Positions 7,801-16,104 of a stretch of 64,000 nucleotides of DNA are shown here, in pieces. Location of the stretch: assembly GCF_021531435.1 (NCBI RefSeq), contig NZ_JAFBIS010000014.1:1-64000 (forward strand). Direction: 5' to 3'. The stretch comes from Oscillibacter valericigenes (GTDB taxonomy: Bacteria > Bacillota > Clostridia > Oscillospirales > Oscillospiraceae). Positions within the stretch are counted from its first letter, which is position 1; each line of letters begins with the position of its first letter. Made by a program: the position numbers and the translations under genes. The notes under the pieces are model-generated. The model searched no databases, was not told the origin of the DNA, and saw only the letters and a list, made by a program, of their open reading frames with translations.

Positions 7801-8674
7801 GATTCAAACCTCCCGGCAGCATTTTTTGAGCGAAAATTTCACAAAAGCTCTTTTCCGTCAGGCGCACCAGTTTCGTCACATATTTGCTGCGGCGCACCAG
7901 GACCTTATCATCGGCTTTCAGGGCAAAGGCGCGGCTCTCATCCACGAACAGATAGACGGGCTTCCGGCCATTCCGCTCCAGTTCCACCGTCAAGGTGTGC
8001 TCCGGCGAGAGAACATAAGAGGAAAACCGCATATTGTGGGTACAGATGGGACAGACCACCATGGTCTGCGCCACCGGCTCCACCACAGGGCCGCCTGCAG
8101 ACAGGGAATAAGCTGTGGAACCAGTGGGTGTGGAGACGATAACGCCGTCACCGGCAATGTCAGCCAGGTGGCGTCCGTCGGAGGAAATTTTCAGGTGGAT
8201 TACATGGGAGATGGGCCCCTCCCGGATCACGGCGTCATTGAGGCCCAGATTCGTGTAAATCGGCTTGCCGTCCCGGATCACAGTTACGTCCAGCATCATG
8301 CGGGACTCGGTTTCAAAATCCCAGCTTTTCAATTTTCGCAGAGTCTCCAGTTCCCCGGCTTCCAGTTCGGCGATAAAGCCCAGCCCTCCCATGTTGACGC
8401 CCAGCACCGGCAGTTTATTCAGCGCCGCCAGCTTGGCAAGGTGCAGGATAGTACCGTCTCCGCCAAAAGTGACCAGCAGATCGGCGCCTTTCATCTCGTG
8501 AGGCAGTGAATGCACGGTATAGTCGGCAAAAGCCCCATCCTTCTGATCCTTGAACGGTGAGCACACCACCGTTTGAAAGCCTATTTCCCGCAGGATCTTC
8601 TCGGCGGCTTTCGTGGCCCGCATTCCCTGGTCCCGGTTGGGGTTGGGACAAAGGATGATCTTCTTCTGATTCAT
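7790..8674 (-). CDS. nadK: NAD kinase
   Basis: A 294-residue ATP-dependent NAD kinase, making NADP from NAD in the cytosol. The diagnostic GGDGT is at 71-75, and the conserved NAD-binding segment reads GDGVIVSTPTGSTAYSLSAG. Length is typical. The start overlaps the tlyA stop by 4 bp (ATGA), so translation is probably coupled, and the end overlaps argR. The tlyA-nadK-argR-recN order is common in clostridia. Confidence 0.96.
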   Translation of the reverse strand: MNQKKIILCPNPNRDQGMRATKAAEKILREIGFQTVVCSPFKDQKDGAFADYTVHSLPHEMKGADLLVTFGGDGTILHLAKLAALNKLPVLGVNMGGLGFIAELEAGELETLRKLKSWDFETESRMMLDVTVIRDGKPIYTNLGLNDAVIREGPISHVIHLKISSDGRHLADIAGDGVIVSTPTGSTAYSLSAGGPVVEPVAQTMVVCPICTHNMRFSSYVLSPEHTLTVELERNGRKPVYLFVDESRAFALKADDKVLVRRSKYVTKLVRLTEKSFCEIFAQKMLPGGLNHEE

Positions 8675-9492
8675 AAGCCGCCCTCCCCGTGTTCCTTCAA
8701 GGTCTGGTGGGATTCTTCCACCAGAGCCTTCAAATCAAATTCCATTGGCTGCCAGTCTCCCTTTTCCAAATAGCCTAAATACTCAATATTTCCCTCCGGG
8801 CCGCGAATAGGAGAATATGTTAAACCAAGGACTGTAAAGCCGGATTCCTTTGCATGCTCCAGGAAGTGCTCCAGCACCTCCAGGTGCACCGCCGGGTCCC
8901 GGACAACGCCCTTTTTGCCCACTTTTTCCTTCCCTGCCTCGAACTGGGGCTTCACCAGGCAGGCCACATGGCCGCCGCCCTTCAAAATGCCGCAGACAGC
9001 GGGTAAGATCAGCTTCAGGGAAATGAAGCTGACGTCGATGGACGCAAAATCCAGTTCATCCGGGATCTGCTCATGGGTCAGATACCGGGCGTTGGTCCGC
9101 TCCATACAGACCACCCGGGGGTCCTCACGCAGCTTCCAGGCCAATTGGCCGTAGCCCACATCCACGGCGTACACCTTCGCGGCGCCGTTTTGCAGCATGC
9201 AGTCTGTAAAACCGCCGGTAGACGCGCCGATGTCGCCGCAAACGGCGCCCTCCAATTTTACCGGAAACGTGGCCATGGCCTTTTCCAGCTTCAGGCCGCC
9301 CCGGCTCACATATTTCAGCGCATTGCCCCGGACTTCGATGGCCGCGTCATTGGGAACGGCAGTGCCGGGCTTATCCACCCGCTGGCCGTTTACAAATACC
9401 AGTCCGCTCATAATGGTGGCCTGGGCCTTCTGCCGCGTCTCCTGCAGGCCCTGCTCCACCAGCAGCACATCCAGCCGTGTTTTATTCGCCAC
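8671..9492 (-). CDS. tlyA: TlyA-type rRNA 2'-O-methyltransferase / haemolysin-like
   Basis: A 273-residue protein with an N-terminal S4 RNA-binding domain (RLDVLLVEQGLQETRQKAQA) and an FtsJ-type Rossmann methyltransferase domain (GDIGASTGGFTDCMLQNGA, then VDVGYGQLAWKL). TlyA enzymes methylate ribose in 16S/23S rRNA; the specific site here is unknown. GTG 9492 is the likely start: GGAGG lies 9 bp upstream and the reading overlaps the dxs stop by 11 bp. Longer readings run deep inside dxs. Confidence 0.9.
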   Translation of the reverse strand: MANKTRLDVLLVEQGLQETRQKAQATIMSGLVFVNGQRVDKPGTAVPNDAAIEVRGNALKYVSRGGLKLEKAMATFPVKLEGAVCGDIGASTGGFTDCMLQNGAAKVYAVDVGYGQLAWKLREDPRVVCMERTNARYLTHEQIPDELDFASIDVSFISLKLILPAVCGILKGGGHVACLVKPQFEAGKEKVGKKGVVRDPAVHLEVLEHFLEHAKESGFTVLGLTYSPIRGPEGNIEYLGYLEKGDWQPMEFDLKALVEESHQTLKEHGEGGL

Positions 9493-11341
9493 TGTCCATC
9501 GCCTCCCGTACCGCCGCCGCAACACCGACAACGTCCAGGCCGCGGCTGTGTTCAAGCTGGCCCACGCTGCCCTCCGGGGCATAGGTCTTTCCCAGATTTT
9601 TCAAAATCAACTTTTCAGGAGCCTGGCCGTGCTCCGCCAAAATCGCTGCCAGCCGCTGGCCCACACACCCGGCGCCGAAGGAGTCCTCCAGCACCAGCAG
9701 CCGATTCCGACCGCCCAGCGCGGCGCAGACCGTCTCATCGTCCAGTGGAGAAACACGGTTCAGCTTTACCACTTCCGCCTGAATGCCCTGCCCGGCCAAC
9801 AGTTCAGCGGCCTCCAAAATGTGGTTCACCAGGATCCCGTAGGAGACCAGCGTCACATCCGCTCCCTGCCGCAGGCACACGATGGGCTTGTCCGACGTAT
9901 CCGCCCGGAACGCACCCTCGCCGCCCCGGGGATAACGGACCGCCACAGGGCCATCCAGGTAAAAGAGGGCCAGCCGCAGCATGGACCGAAGCTCCCCAAA
10001 GCTGGAGGGACAGAGGACGGTAAAGCCGGGAATTTCGGACAGAAACAGCACATCAAAGCAGCCGTGGTGTGTTTCGCCGTCGGCGCCGACCAGCCCCGCC
10101 CGGTCCACCGCCAGCACCACATGGAGGTGCTCCAGGGAAACATCGTGAATGAGCTCGTCGTACCCCCGCTGCAGAAATGTGGAATACACCGCGAATACAG
10201 GGATCATCCCCTGGCTGGCCAGGCCCGCCGACATGGATACGCCGTGCCCTTCCGCAATGGCGACGTCAAAAAAACGCTCCGGGAATTCTTTGGCAAAACC
10301 AGAGAGCCCGGTGCCGTCCGCCATGGCGGCGGTAACAGCGCAGACCCGGCTGTCCTGGGCGGCACAGTCTGTCAGCGCCTTGCCGAAAACAGTGGAAAAG
10401 CTCTCACCCGAAGGCTTTTTCAAAAGACCTGTCACCGGGTCGAAGGGACTAATGCCATGAAACTTGCCGGGGTCCTTCTCCGCGAAGGGGTATCCTTTCC
10501 CCTTCACCGTGTTGACGTGGACCACCACCGGGCTGTTCAGCTCCTTGGCCCACTGGAGCACAACACAAAGCCGGGGCAGGTCATGGCCGTCGATAGGCCC
10601 CAGATAGGTGAAGCCCATATTCTCAAAGAAGGTACTTCCCGGCCAGAGGGTCTTTTTCAGCGAGGTCTTCAGCTTGTGGTTGAACCGGTAAATACGGTTC
10701 TGCTCCGGGTGCTTGCCAAAAAGTCCCCTGTACCACTTTTTAAAGTGATAATAGGCAGGCTTGGACCGCAGGCGGCTCAAATGCCCCGGCATAGCCCCCA
10801 CGTTGGGATTGATGGACATTCCGTTGTCGTTCAAAATCACGATCAGAGGTTCATGGGAATCGCCGGCGTCATTCAGTCCCTCGTAGGCCAGACCACCGGT
10901 CAACGCGCCATCGCCGATGAGAGCCAGAACGTGATAATCCTTATGCTGTAAAGTCCTTGCCCTTGCCATGCCAAGTGCCACGGAAACGGAGTTGGATGCA
11001 TGGCCCGCGATAAAAGCGTCATGTTCGCTCTCATAGGGCTTGGGAAAACCGGAAAGGCCCCCGAACTGGCGGAGCGTGGAAAACAGCTCCTGCCGCCCGG
11101 TCAGGGCCTTGTGAACATAGCACTGGTGGCCCACATCGAACACCAGCCGGTCCGCGGAGGTGTCGAACACCCGGTGGATGGCCACCGTCAGTTCCACTGC
11201 CCCCAGATTGGAGGCCAGGTGTCCGCCGGTCTGGGATACGCTTTCTATCAAAAACGACCGCAGCTCCTCGCAGAGCTGTGGAAGCTGGTCTTTCTCCAGC
11301 GCCTTCACATCGGCGGGAGAATGGATGCTTTCCAAAATCAT
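9482..11341 (-). CDS. dxs: 1-Deoxy-D-xylulose-5-phosphate synthase
   Basis: A 619-residue thiamine diphosphate enzyme that condenses pyruvate and glyceraldehyde 3-phosphate, the first step of the MEP isoprenoid route. It has the Dxs N-terminus ([26 protein letters not shown]), the ThDP-binding [18 protein letters not shown] segment, and a transketolase-like second domain ([26 protein letters not shown]-type, here [10 protein letters not shown]). It starts 17 bp after oapA. With ispA upstream and dxr and ispG elsewhere in the window, much of the isoprenoid pathway is present. Confidence 0.96.
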   Translation of the reverse strand: [619 protein letters not shown]

Positions 11342-11358
11342 ATCTGCTGCCTTTCTCT

Positions 11359-11922
11359 TTAGCGGTGAAAAATGTGGAGGAACCGTCCCGCCCAGTAGAC
11401 CACTTTCGTGCTCTGCTTCATGGCGAAGGTTTTGCCAAGCGCCTTGCCGCCAATGGTCAAACCGGAGATCAAAGCTGTGATCACAACGGAGACCAGGACC
11501 GAGCGCAGGCTCAGCGCCTCCTGAAGGCGCACCACAATGATGGCGCCGGTGGTGCCGCTGACGATGCCGCAGATGTCGCCCACCACGTCGTTGCAGACAC
11601 TGGAGACATGGCTGGCATTCCGCAGCAGATTCAGCGCCTCCTTGGCGCCGGGCTCTTTATGGGAGGCCATGGAGTGGAACGGCCTTGGGTCCGCCGCCGT
11701 TACTGCCACGCCTAGGATGTCAAACACGATGCCCAGGGCAATGAACAGCCCCAAAATCAAAAGGGCGACGGCCATGCCCGCACCGCTCAGCATGGACTCT
11801 GAGGCCAAACTCAGCGCAGCGGATAAAGCCACCGCAAGTAAAAACACCGTGACCGCCCAGCGGTATTGGGAGGATTCTTCTCCCTTTTTCTTCTCTGATT
11901 TTTGATTTTTTGCTTGTTTCAA
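11359..11922 (-). CDS. oapA: OLE-associated membrane protein OapA (DUF21-type)
   Basis: A 187-residue integral membrane protein. A Lys-rich N-terminus (LKQAKNQKSEKKKGEE) is followed by hydrophobic segments at about 20-42, 46-68 and 128-153. Between them lies the conserved stretch ADPRPFHSMASHKEPGAKEA and ASHVSSVCNDVVGDICGIVSG. It resembles the DUF21 membrane part of CorB/CNNM proteins but has no CBS or CorC domains. It follows the OLE RNA directly and precedes dxs, exactly the position of OapA, the partner that localises OLE RNA to the membrane. TTG 11922 is the probable start because GGAGG lies 8 bp upstream; the ATG at 11937 has no binding site. Confidence 0.88.
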   Translation of the reverse strand: MKQAKNQKSEKKKGEESSQYRWAVTVFLLAVALSAALSLASESMLSGAGMAVALLILGLFIALGIVFDILGVAVTAADPRPFHSMASHKEPGAKEALNLLRNASHVSSVCNDVVGDICGIVSGTTGAIIVVRLQEALSLRSVLVSVVITALISGLTIGGKALGKTFAMKQSTKVVYWAGRFLHIFHR

Positions 11923-11954
11923 ACGGATTTCCTCCATGCAGGAAGGTATTCTTC

Positions 11955-12614
11955 ATTCTGCTAAGCCGGCGGCGGCAAAAAAGGTAAATCTTACGGCTTA
12001 GGTACGGGTTGGTTTTCCCCGCGGCGCACCTCTCGTTGCCGATGGAGGCGGTTCCCCCTTCGGCGCAGCGGCGTGACGTTGCCCGAACACGCTACCCGAT
12101 TGCCACTTAGTCCGCACTGCAATCCCTTTTTTGTCTCAATGGAACAGCCTAGGTGATTTCCACCACAGTCCGTCCGCTTCTTTAGCCTCTTTTGCAGCCA
12201 TGGTTTCAGAGAGCAGGGGGCCTCTCGCTCCGGCCGGGAGCAAATTCGGCCTGGCCTCTCATTCGCCATACCCACGCAAGGCAGGCTACATCTGCACACA
12301 GCGTTACGGCCCCGCAGGACCGATGCACCGCATTGCAGGTTCATCATCTGCTTCGTACACAGCTCGGAAATACCACGATGGGAGTACGACTGTGCACAAG
12401 AACAGGTCTCCACGGAAACAGGGTCGGGATAACCATGCCATTGGAAAGCGCCCTGAGTCCGCAAGCGCGCGTGGCGCACTTCCCCCCAGCACCCACCCAA
12501 AACTGGGCGTATCAAGCAGGCACCAGAGGTTTCATCGGTGTGCCCTTCAGAGGATTTTTAGGCCCTCCCTAGGAAACGGCAGATCTGACTAGAATACTGC
12601 GCCGCCGCTTAGCG
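11955..12614 (-). ncRNA. ole: OLE RNA (ornate large extremophilic RNA)
   Basis: About 660 nt with no credible protein. The order ispA - this region - oapA - dxs - tlyA - argR - recN is that of OLE loci in Bacillus halodurans and clostridia, and the length fits the class (about 600 nt). The predicted 5' end GCTAAGCGGCGGC (12601-12613) pairs with the 3' segment GCCGCCGGCTTAGC (11960-11973) with one bulged C, closing the molecule by a long-range stem. Internal hairpins are visible, for example GGCAC...GTGCC near 12525 and a GGCC-rich hairpin near 12230. A consensus promoter sits 7 bp upstream of the proposed 5' end. OLE RNPs are membrane-bound and linked to stress tolerance in other species; ends here are estimates (plus or minus 15 nt). 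Confidence 0.88.
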
Positions 12615-12620
12615 AGGTTT

Positions 12621-12649
12621 AGTATAGCACACCCCACATAAATATACAA
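12621..12649 (-). promoter_or_regulatory. Promoter of OLE RNA
   Basis: On the minus strand TTGTAT (12644-12649) and TATACT (12621-12626) are spaced by 17 bp in an AT-rich patch. Initiation about 7 bp downstream coincides with the 5' strand of the closing stem of the RNA. Confidence 0.8.
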
Positions 12650-12691
12650 CATATTCCGTATATACAATTTGTGAATTTTTCGAGTGCCGCG

Positions 12692-12726
12692 AAAAAGCCG
12701 GAGAGGGGAATTTCCCTCTCCGGCTC
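12692..12726 (-). terminator. Terminator after ispA
   Basis: The stem gccggagaggg / ccctctccggc with a 6-base loop is followed on the minus strand by TTTTTC. It closes the xseA-xseB-ispA unit and separates it from the OLE promoter. Confidence 0.85.
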
Positions 12727-12738
12727 TTGATTTTCCAT

Positions 12739-13614
12739 TTAATGATTCCGCTCCGCCAGGCTGTCCGCCAGGAAAGCCAGAAAGCCATCGGAATCGCAGT
12801 CACGAACGGCGGCCTTGGCCTGTTCCGTACAGGCCAGAACTATCTTGTCGCAGCCCTCCAGACCCAGCAGATCGACGTAGGTCACCTTGCCCTCCTCCTT
12901 GTCGGAGCCGATGGGCTTGCCGAACTCGTCAACGTTTCCGATGACATCCAGCATATCGTCCCGGATCTGGAACGCCAGACCCAGCTGATAGCCGTACTCC
13001 TCCGCGGCAGCCAGCAGCTCCCGGCTTCCTCCGGCGGCAGCGCCCAGCTTGCAGGCCCCCGCGATCATGGCACCGGTCTTGAGGTGGTCCACCTCTTTCA
13101 GCTCCTCTTCCGTCTTCGGGGCGTGGAGGGTGTCCAGGACCTGGCCCGCCACCATGCCGTCTGCCCCGGCGGCCTCCGCCAAAATGAGTGCGCAGTCCGC
13201 CCGCTGCTCCGGGGCAATGTCCGGGGCCGTCAGGATGAGGCGGAACGCCTCCGGCTGGAGGGCGTCTCCCGCCAAGACTGCCATCGTCTCACCAAAGACC
13301 TTGTGGTTGGTGGGCTTGCCCCGGCGGAGGTCATCGTTATCCATGCAGGGCAGATCGTCGTGGATCAGCGAATAGGTATGCACCAGCTCCAGCGCGCAGG
13401 CCACGGGGACCGCCTTCTCCCACTCCAGCCCGGCAAGTCGGGCAAACTCCAGCGTCAGCACCGGGCGGATGCGCTTGCCGCCCGCCAGCAGGCTGTACCG
13501 CATGGACTCGTACAGGTCCGCCCAGTGGGGCTTGTCCATGAACAGGCTGTCCAGATATGCTTCCACCGCCTGACGATAAGCACTGTATTTCGCGTCAAAT
13601 TCTCTCTGTTCCAT
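12739..13614 (-). CDS. ispA: Farnesyl/geranyl diphosphate synthase
   Basis: A 291-residue short-chain trans-prenyltransferase that condenses IPP with allylic diphosphates. The first aspartate-rich motif DDLPCMDNDD is at 86-95, and the second (IRDDMLD) is near 217. Lys/Arg residues for IPP binding are in GGKRIRP (45-51). The residues before the first motif (ALELVHTYSLIH) suggest a short product, probably farnesyl diphosphate. It follows xseB by 5 bp with GGAGG before the ATG. The xseA-xseB-ispA order is standard in Firmicutes. Confidence 0.95.
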   Translation of the reverse strand: MEQREFDAKYSAYRQAVEAYLDSLFMDKPHWADLYESMRYSLLAGGKRIRPVLTLEFARLAGLEWEKAVPVACALELVHTYSLIHDDLPCMDNDDLRRGKPTNHKVFGETMAVLAGDALQPEAFRLILTAPDIAPEQRADCALILAEAAGADGMVAGQVLDTLHAPKTEEELKEVDHLKTGAMIAGACKLGAAAGGSRELLAAAEEYGYQLGLAFQIRDDMLDVIGNVDEFGKPIGSDKEEGKVTYVDLLGLEGCDKIVLACTEQAKAAVRDCDSDGFLAFLADSLAERNH

Positions 13615-13619
13615 TTTCT

Positions 13620-13856
13620 TCAGTCCTCCTTATCCTCGAAGGGAAGCTCCACGGGCGCACCGTCGGCGCCCTTCATCAGCTTGACCACCTGCTGCTCCGC
13701 CTGATCCAGTTGCTTAGAACAGGATGAGATCAGCTTTGTTCCCTCCTCGAACAGGGCCAGAGAGTCCGCAAGAGGGGCATCGCCCTTCTCCAGAGCCGCC
13801 ACGATCTCCTCCAGACGGGCAAGCTGCTGTTCAAAAGTCGCCTTTTTTGCGCTCAT
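13620..13856 (-). CDS. xseB: Exodeoxyribonuclease VII small subunit
   Basis: A 78-residue helical protein with the family signature FEQQLARLEEIVAALEKGDAPL and ALFEEGTKLISSCSKQLDQAE. It partners the large subunit XseA in degrading single-stranded DNA. The start overlaps the end of xseA by 4 bp and GGAGG precedes it. Confidence 0.95.
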   Translation of the reverse strand: MSAKKATFEQQLARLEEIVAALEKGDAPLADSLALFEEGTKLISSCSKQLDQAEQQVVKLMKGADGAPVELPFEDKED

Positions 13857-15055
13857 TTCCGTACCTCCTCAACTGTGGCGGAAAAACCGCCTTCTCCCAG
13901 TGTGACCGACACTCGCTCCCCGGCTGTCACATCCCGGCAGCTCTTCAATATTTGCCCCGCGTCATTCTGAACCATGGCATAGCCCCGGCCCAGCACCTTC
14001 AGGGGACTCATGGCATCCAGAGAAGCCGCCAGAGCAGCAAAGCTCTGCCGCTTCCGGGCCAACTGTCCGTCTGCCAAATCACCCAGCCGCTGCTGGACAT
14101 GAATCAGCGCCATCCGCTTGTCCTGGACGTAGGCAAGCTGATCTGTCATCACCCGTTTGGACGCCAGTGTTTTCAGCCGCTGACGCAGGGTATCCAGTCG
14201 GGCCGTTTCGCTCTGCTCCATCCGCTCTTCCGCGCCCCGGAGCCACCGCAGCAGCTCCACCTGATCCGGAACAGCAATTTCAGCGGCATTGGAGGGCGTG
14301 CTGGCCCGGGCGTCGGCCACGAAGTCGGAGATGGTCACGTCCGGCTCATGTCCCACAGCGGAGATGACCGGGGTCTCGCAGGCATAGATGGCGCGGGCCA
14401 CTCGCTCGTCGTTGAAGGCCCACAGATCCTCCATGGAGCCGCCGCCCCGGCCGGTGATGATGACGTCACCGATCTTCCATTTATCCGCGTACCGGATGGC
14501 TCCGGCGATCTCCGGCGGAGCCTCCGCGCCCTGCACCCGGACGGGCAGCAGGATGACTTTCGCAATGGGATACCGGCGGCGCAGAATGCGGATCATGTCG
14601 TGGACCGCCGCGCCCGCCGAGGAAGTCACAATGGCGATCTTCTCCGGATAAGCGGGCAGCGGCTTTTTGTGGGCGGGGTCAAACAGCCCCTCGGCGTACA
14701 GCTTGGCCTTCAGCTGCTCAAAAGCCACCGCCAGGTCGCCCACGCCCTCCGGGGTCATGGTATTGCAGTAGAGCTGATAGGCACCGTCACGGGGAAACAC
14801 GGTGACACGGCCCGTCACCACTACCTTCATGCCGTTTTCCGGCCGGAACCGGAGGCGCATGGCGCTGCCCTTGAACATGACGCAGCGGATGGCGCCCTCC
14901 TGGTCCTTCAGGGAGAAATAGTGGTGCCCGGAGGGGTACATTTTGTAGTTGGAAAGTTCGCCCCGGACGCAGATGTTCTGGAGCATGGGCTCGTTGTCCA
15001 GCAGGAGCTTCACCAATTCATTGACTTCGGTAACGCCGAAGATATGCTGTTCCAT
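13853..15055 (-). CDS. xseA: Exodeoxyribonuclease VII large subunit
   Basis: A 400-residue nuclease subunit. The N-terminal OB fold (about 1-100; FGVTEVNELVKLLLDNEPML then VRGELSNYKMYPSGHHYFSL) is followed by the catalytic domain (IAIVTSSAGAAVHDMI, ITGRGGGSMEDLWAFNDE, SAVGHEPDVTISDFVADARA) and a C-terminal helical region for XseB. Length is slightly below the E. coli enzyme, as usual for Firmicutes. AGGAGG precedes ATG 15055. Confidence 0.95.
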   Translation of the reverse strand: MEQHIFGVTEVNELVKLLLDNEPMLQNICVRGELSNYKMYPSGHHYFSLKDQEGAIRCVMFKGSAMRLRFRPENGMKVVVTGRVTVFPRDGAYQLYCNTMTPEGVGDLAVAFEQLKAKLYAEGLFDPAHKKPLPAYPEKIAIVTSSAGAAVHDMIRILRRRYPIAKVILLPVRVQGAEAPPEIAGAIRYADKWKIGDVIITGRGGGSMEDLWAFNDERVARAIYACETPVISAVGHEPDVTISDFVADARASTPSNAAEIAVPDQVELLRWLRGAEERMEQSETARLDTLRQRLKTLASKRVMTDQLAYVQDKRMALIHVQQRLGDLADGQLARKRQSFAALAASLDAMSPLKVLGRGYAMVQNDAGQILKSCRDVTAGERVSVTLGEGGFSATVEEVRK

Positions 15056-15092
15056 GAACGCCTCCTATGTTAAGGCTTGTCCCCTTTCGGGA

Positions 15093-15142
15093 ACAAAAAG
15101 ACAGAGCCGGACGGGGTCTCTCCCCCTGCCCCGCTCTGCCGT
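15093..15142 (-). terminator. Terminator after nusB
   Basis: An imperfect GC-rich stem (CAGAGCGGGG / CCCCG...GCTCTG) is followed on the minus strand by TCTTTTTG, just past the nusB stop codon. A second small hairpin with a GAAA loop (15077-15096) lies in the xseA leader right behind it. Confidence 0.65.
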
Positions 15143-15146
15143 TTTC

Positions 15147-15596
15147 TTATTCGCCGATCTCCTGCCGCACAAAGCTGCCCAGGATACCGTTGATGAACTT
15201 CACCGTCTCCGGCGTCTCGTACTTTTTGGCGATCTCCACGGCCTCGTTGATGGCGGCGCCGTTGGGGATGTCCGGCATGTACAAGATCTCGTACATGGCC
15301 ACCCGCATGATGGCGGAGGCCACCAAGGGGATACGGGCAAAGCTCCAGCCCTTGGCGTACTTGGCAATGTAGCCGTCCAACTCCGCCGCGTGCTCCTCCA
15401 CGCCCTTTACCAGACGGCGGATATACTCCGCCTGCTTAGCGTTGGGCGCCTCGGCATAAAGGGCGTCCTCCTCCGCCAGAGTAGCGAAGGTGTCCGCCGT
15501 CAGCCGCTGGTCCAGCAGCTCGTCAACGGTCTTGTCCGTGAAGCTCAGTTCATAGGAAAGATGGATCGCGATCTCCCGCGCGGTGTTCCGTACCAT
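15147..15596 (-). CDS. nusB: Transcription antitermination factor NusB
   Basis: A 149-residue all-helical protein that acts with NusE/S10 in rRNA transcription antitermination. Family signatures are AREIAIHLSYELSF near the N-terminus, RIPLVASAIMRVAMYEILY and the ending GAAINEAVEIAKKYETPETV, then FINGILG. It lies downstream of asp23, an order common in clostridia, and is followed by a terminator. Confidence 0.95.
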   Translation of the reverse strand: MVRNTAREIAIHLSYELSFTDKTVDELLDQRLTADTFATLAEEDALYAEAPNAKQAEYIRRLVKGVEEHAAELDGYIAKYAKGWSFARIPLVASAIMRVAMYEILYMPDIPNGAAINEAVEIAKKYETPETVKFINGILGSFVRQEIGE

Positions 15597-15638
15597 ACAG
15601 CAATTCGTCCTTTTCTCTCTCGTTCACACATTGGGCCG

Positions 15639-16016
15639 TCAGGCCAGGGTCACGCCGCCCACATGGATGTTGACGGTGCCCACAGGGCAGCCGGTCATGG
15701 CCTCCACAGCGGAGGCGACGGCCTTCTGGGCGTTCTCCGCCACCTCGGGGATGGCGTGGCCATACTGCACCGTCAGGTACAGGTCCAGCACCAAAGCCGT
15801 GCCGGTCATGTCGATCTTGACACCCTTGGCGCCCTTCTGGGCATTCTTGCGGTTGTTCACCAGGTCCGTGACGCTGTTGCCCATGCTGGTCATCATGCCG
15901 GACACGCCCTCCACCTCGCGGACGGCGCCCACGGCGATGGCGGCGATGACTTCCTCCGAAATGTTGATGCTTCCGTTTTCCTCCGGCAGCGTCATGTATT
16001 CCTTGCTATCAGCCAT
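15639..16016 (-). CDS. Asp23/Gls24 family envelope stress protein
   Basis: A 125-residue small protein with the Asp23 domain (INISEEVIAAIAVGAVREVEG, then VKIDMTGTALVLDLYLTVQY). Proteins of this family associate with the cell envelope in Gram-positive bacteria; the member beside nusB is widespread (YqhY in Bacillus) and tied to lipid synthesis there. Start MADSKEYM at 16016 is chosen for the GGAG at correct distance; a longer reading to 16082 would overlap the promoter. Confidence 0.92.
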   Translation of the reverse strand: MADSKEYMTLPEENGSINISEEVIAAIAVGAVREVEGVSGMMTSMGNSVTDLVNNRKNAQKGAKGVKIDMTGTALVLDLYLTVQYGHAIPEVAENAQKAVASAVEAMTGCPVGTVNIHVGGVTLA

Positions 16017-16072
16017 TGCGATTCTCCTTATCCTTGGTATCCAGGACCGTATTTTCTTCATTCTGGATAGAT

Positions 16073-16101
16073 ATTTTACCATGGTATGCGGAAAATTACA
16101 A
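16073..16101 (-). promoter_or_regulatory. Promoter of asp23-nusB
   Basis: On the minus strand TTGTAA (16096-16101) and TAAAAT (16073-16078) are spaced by 17 bp, immediately after the spoIIIAH stop codon and about 57 bp before the asp23-like gene. Confidence 0.7.
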
Positions 16102-16104
16102 CAG

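Noticed and set aside
11991-12592. Open readings of 120-175 codons on both strands inside the OLE region
   Set aside because: They contradict each other, have Cys/Arg-rich improbable compositions and no ribosome-binding sites, and overlap a structured RNA with complementary ends.
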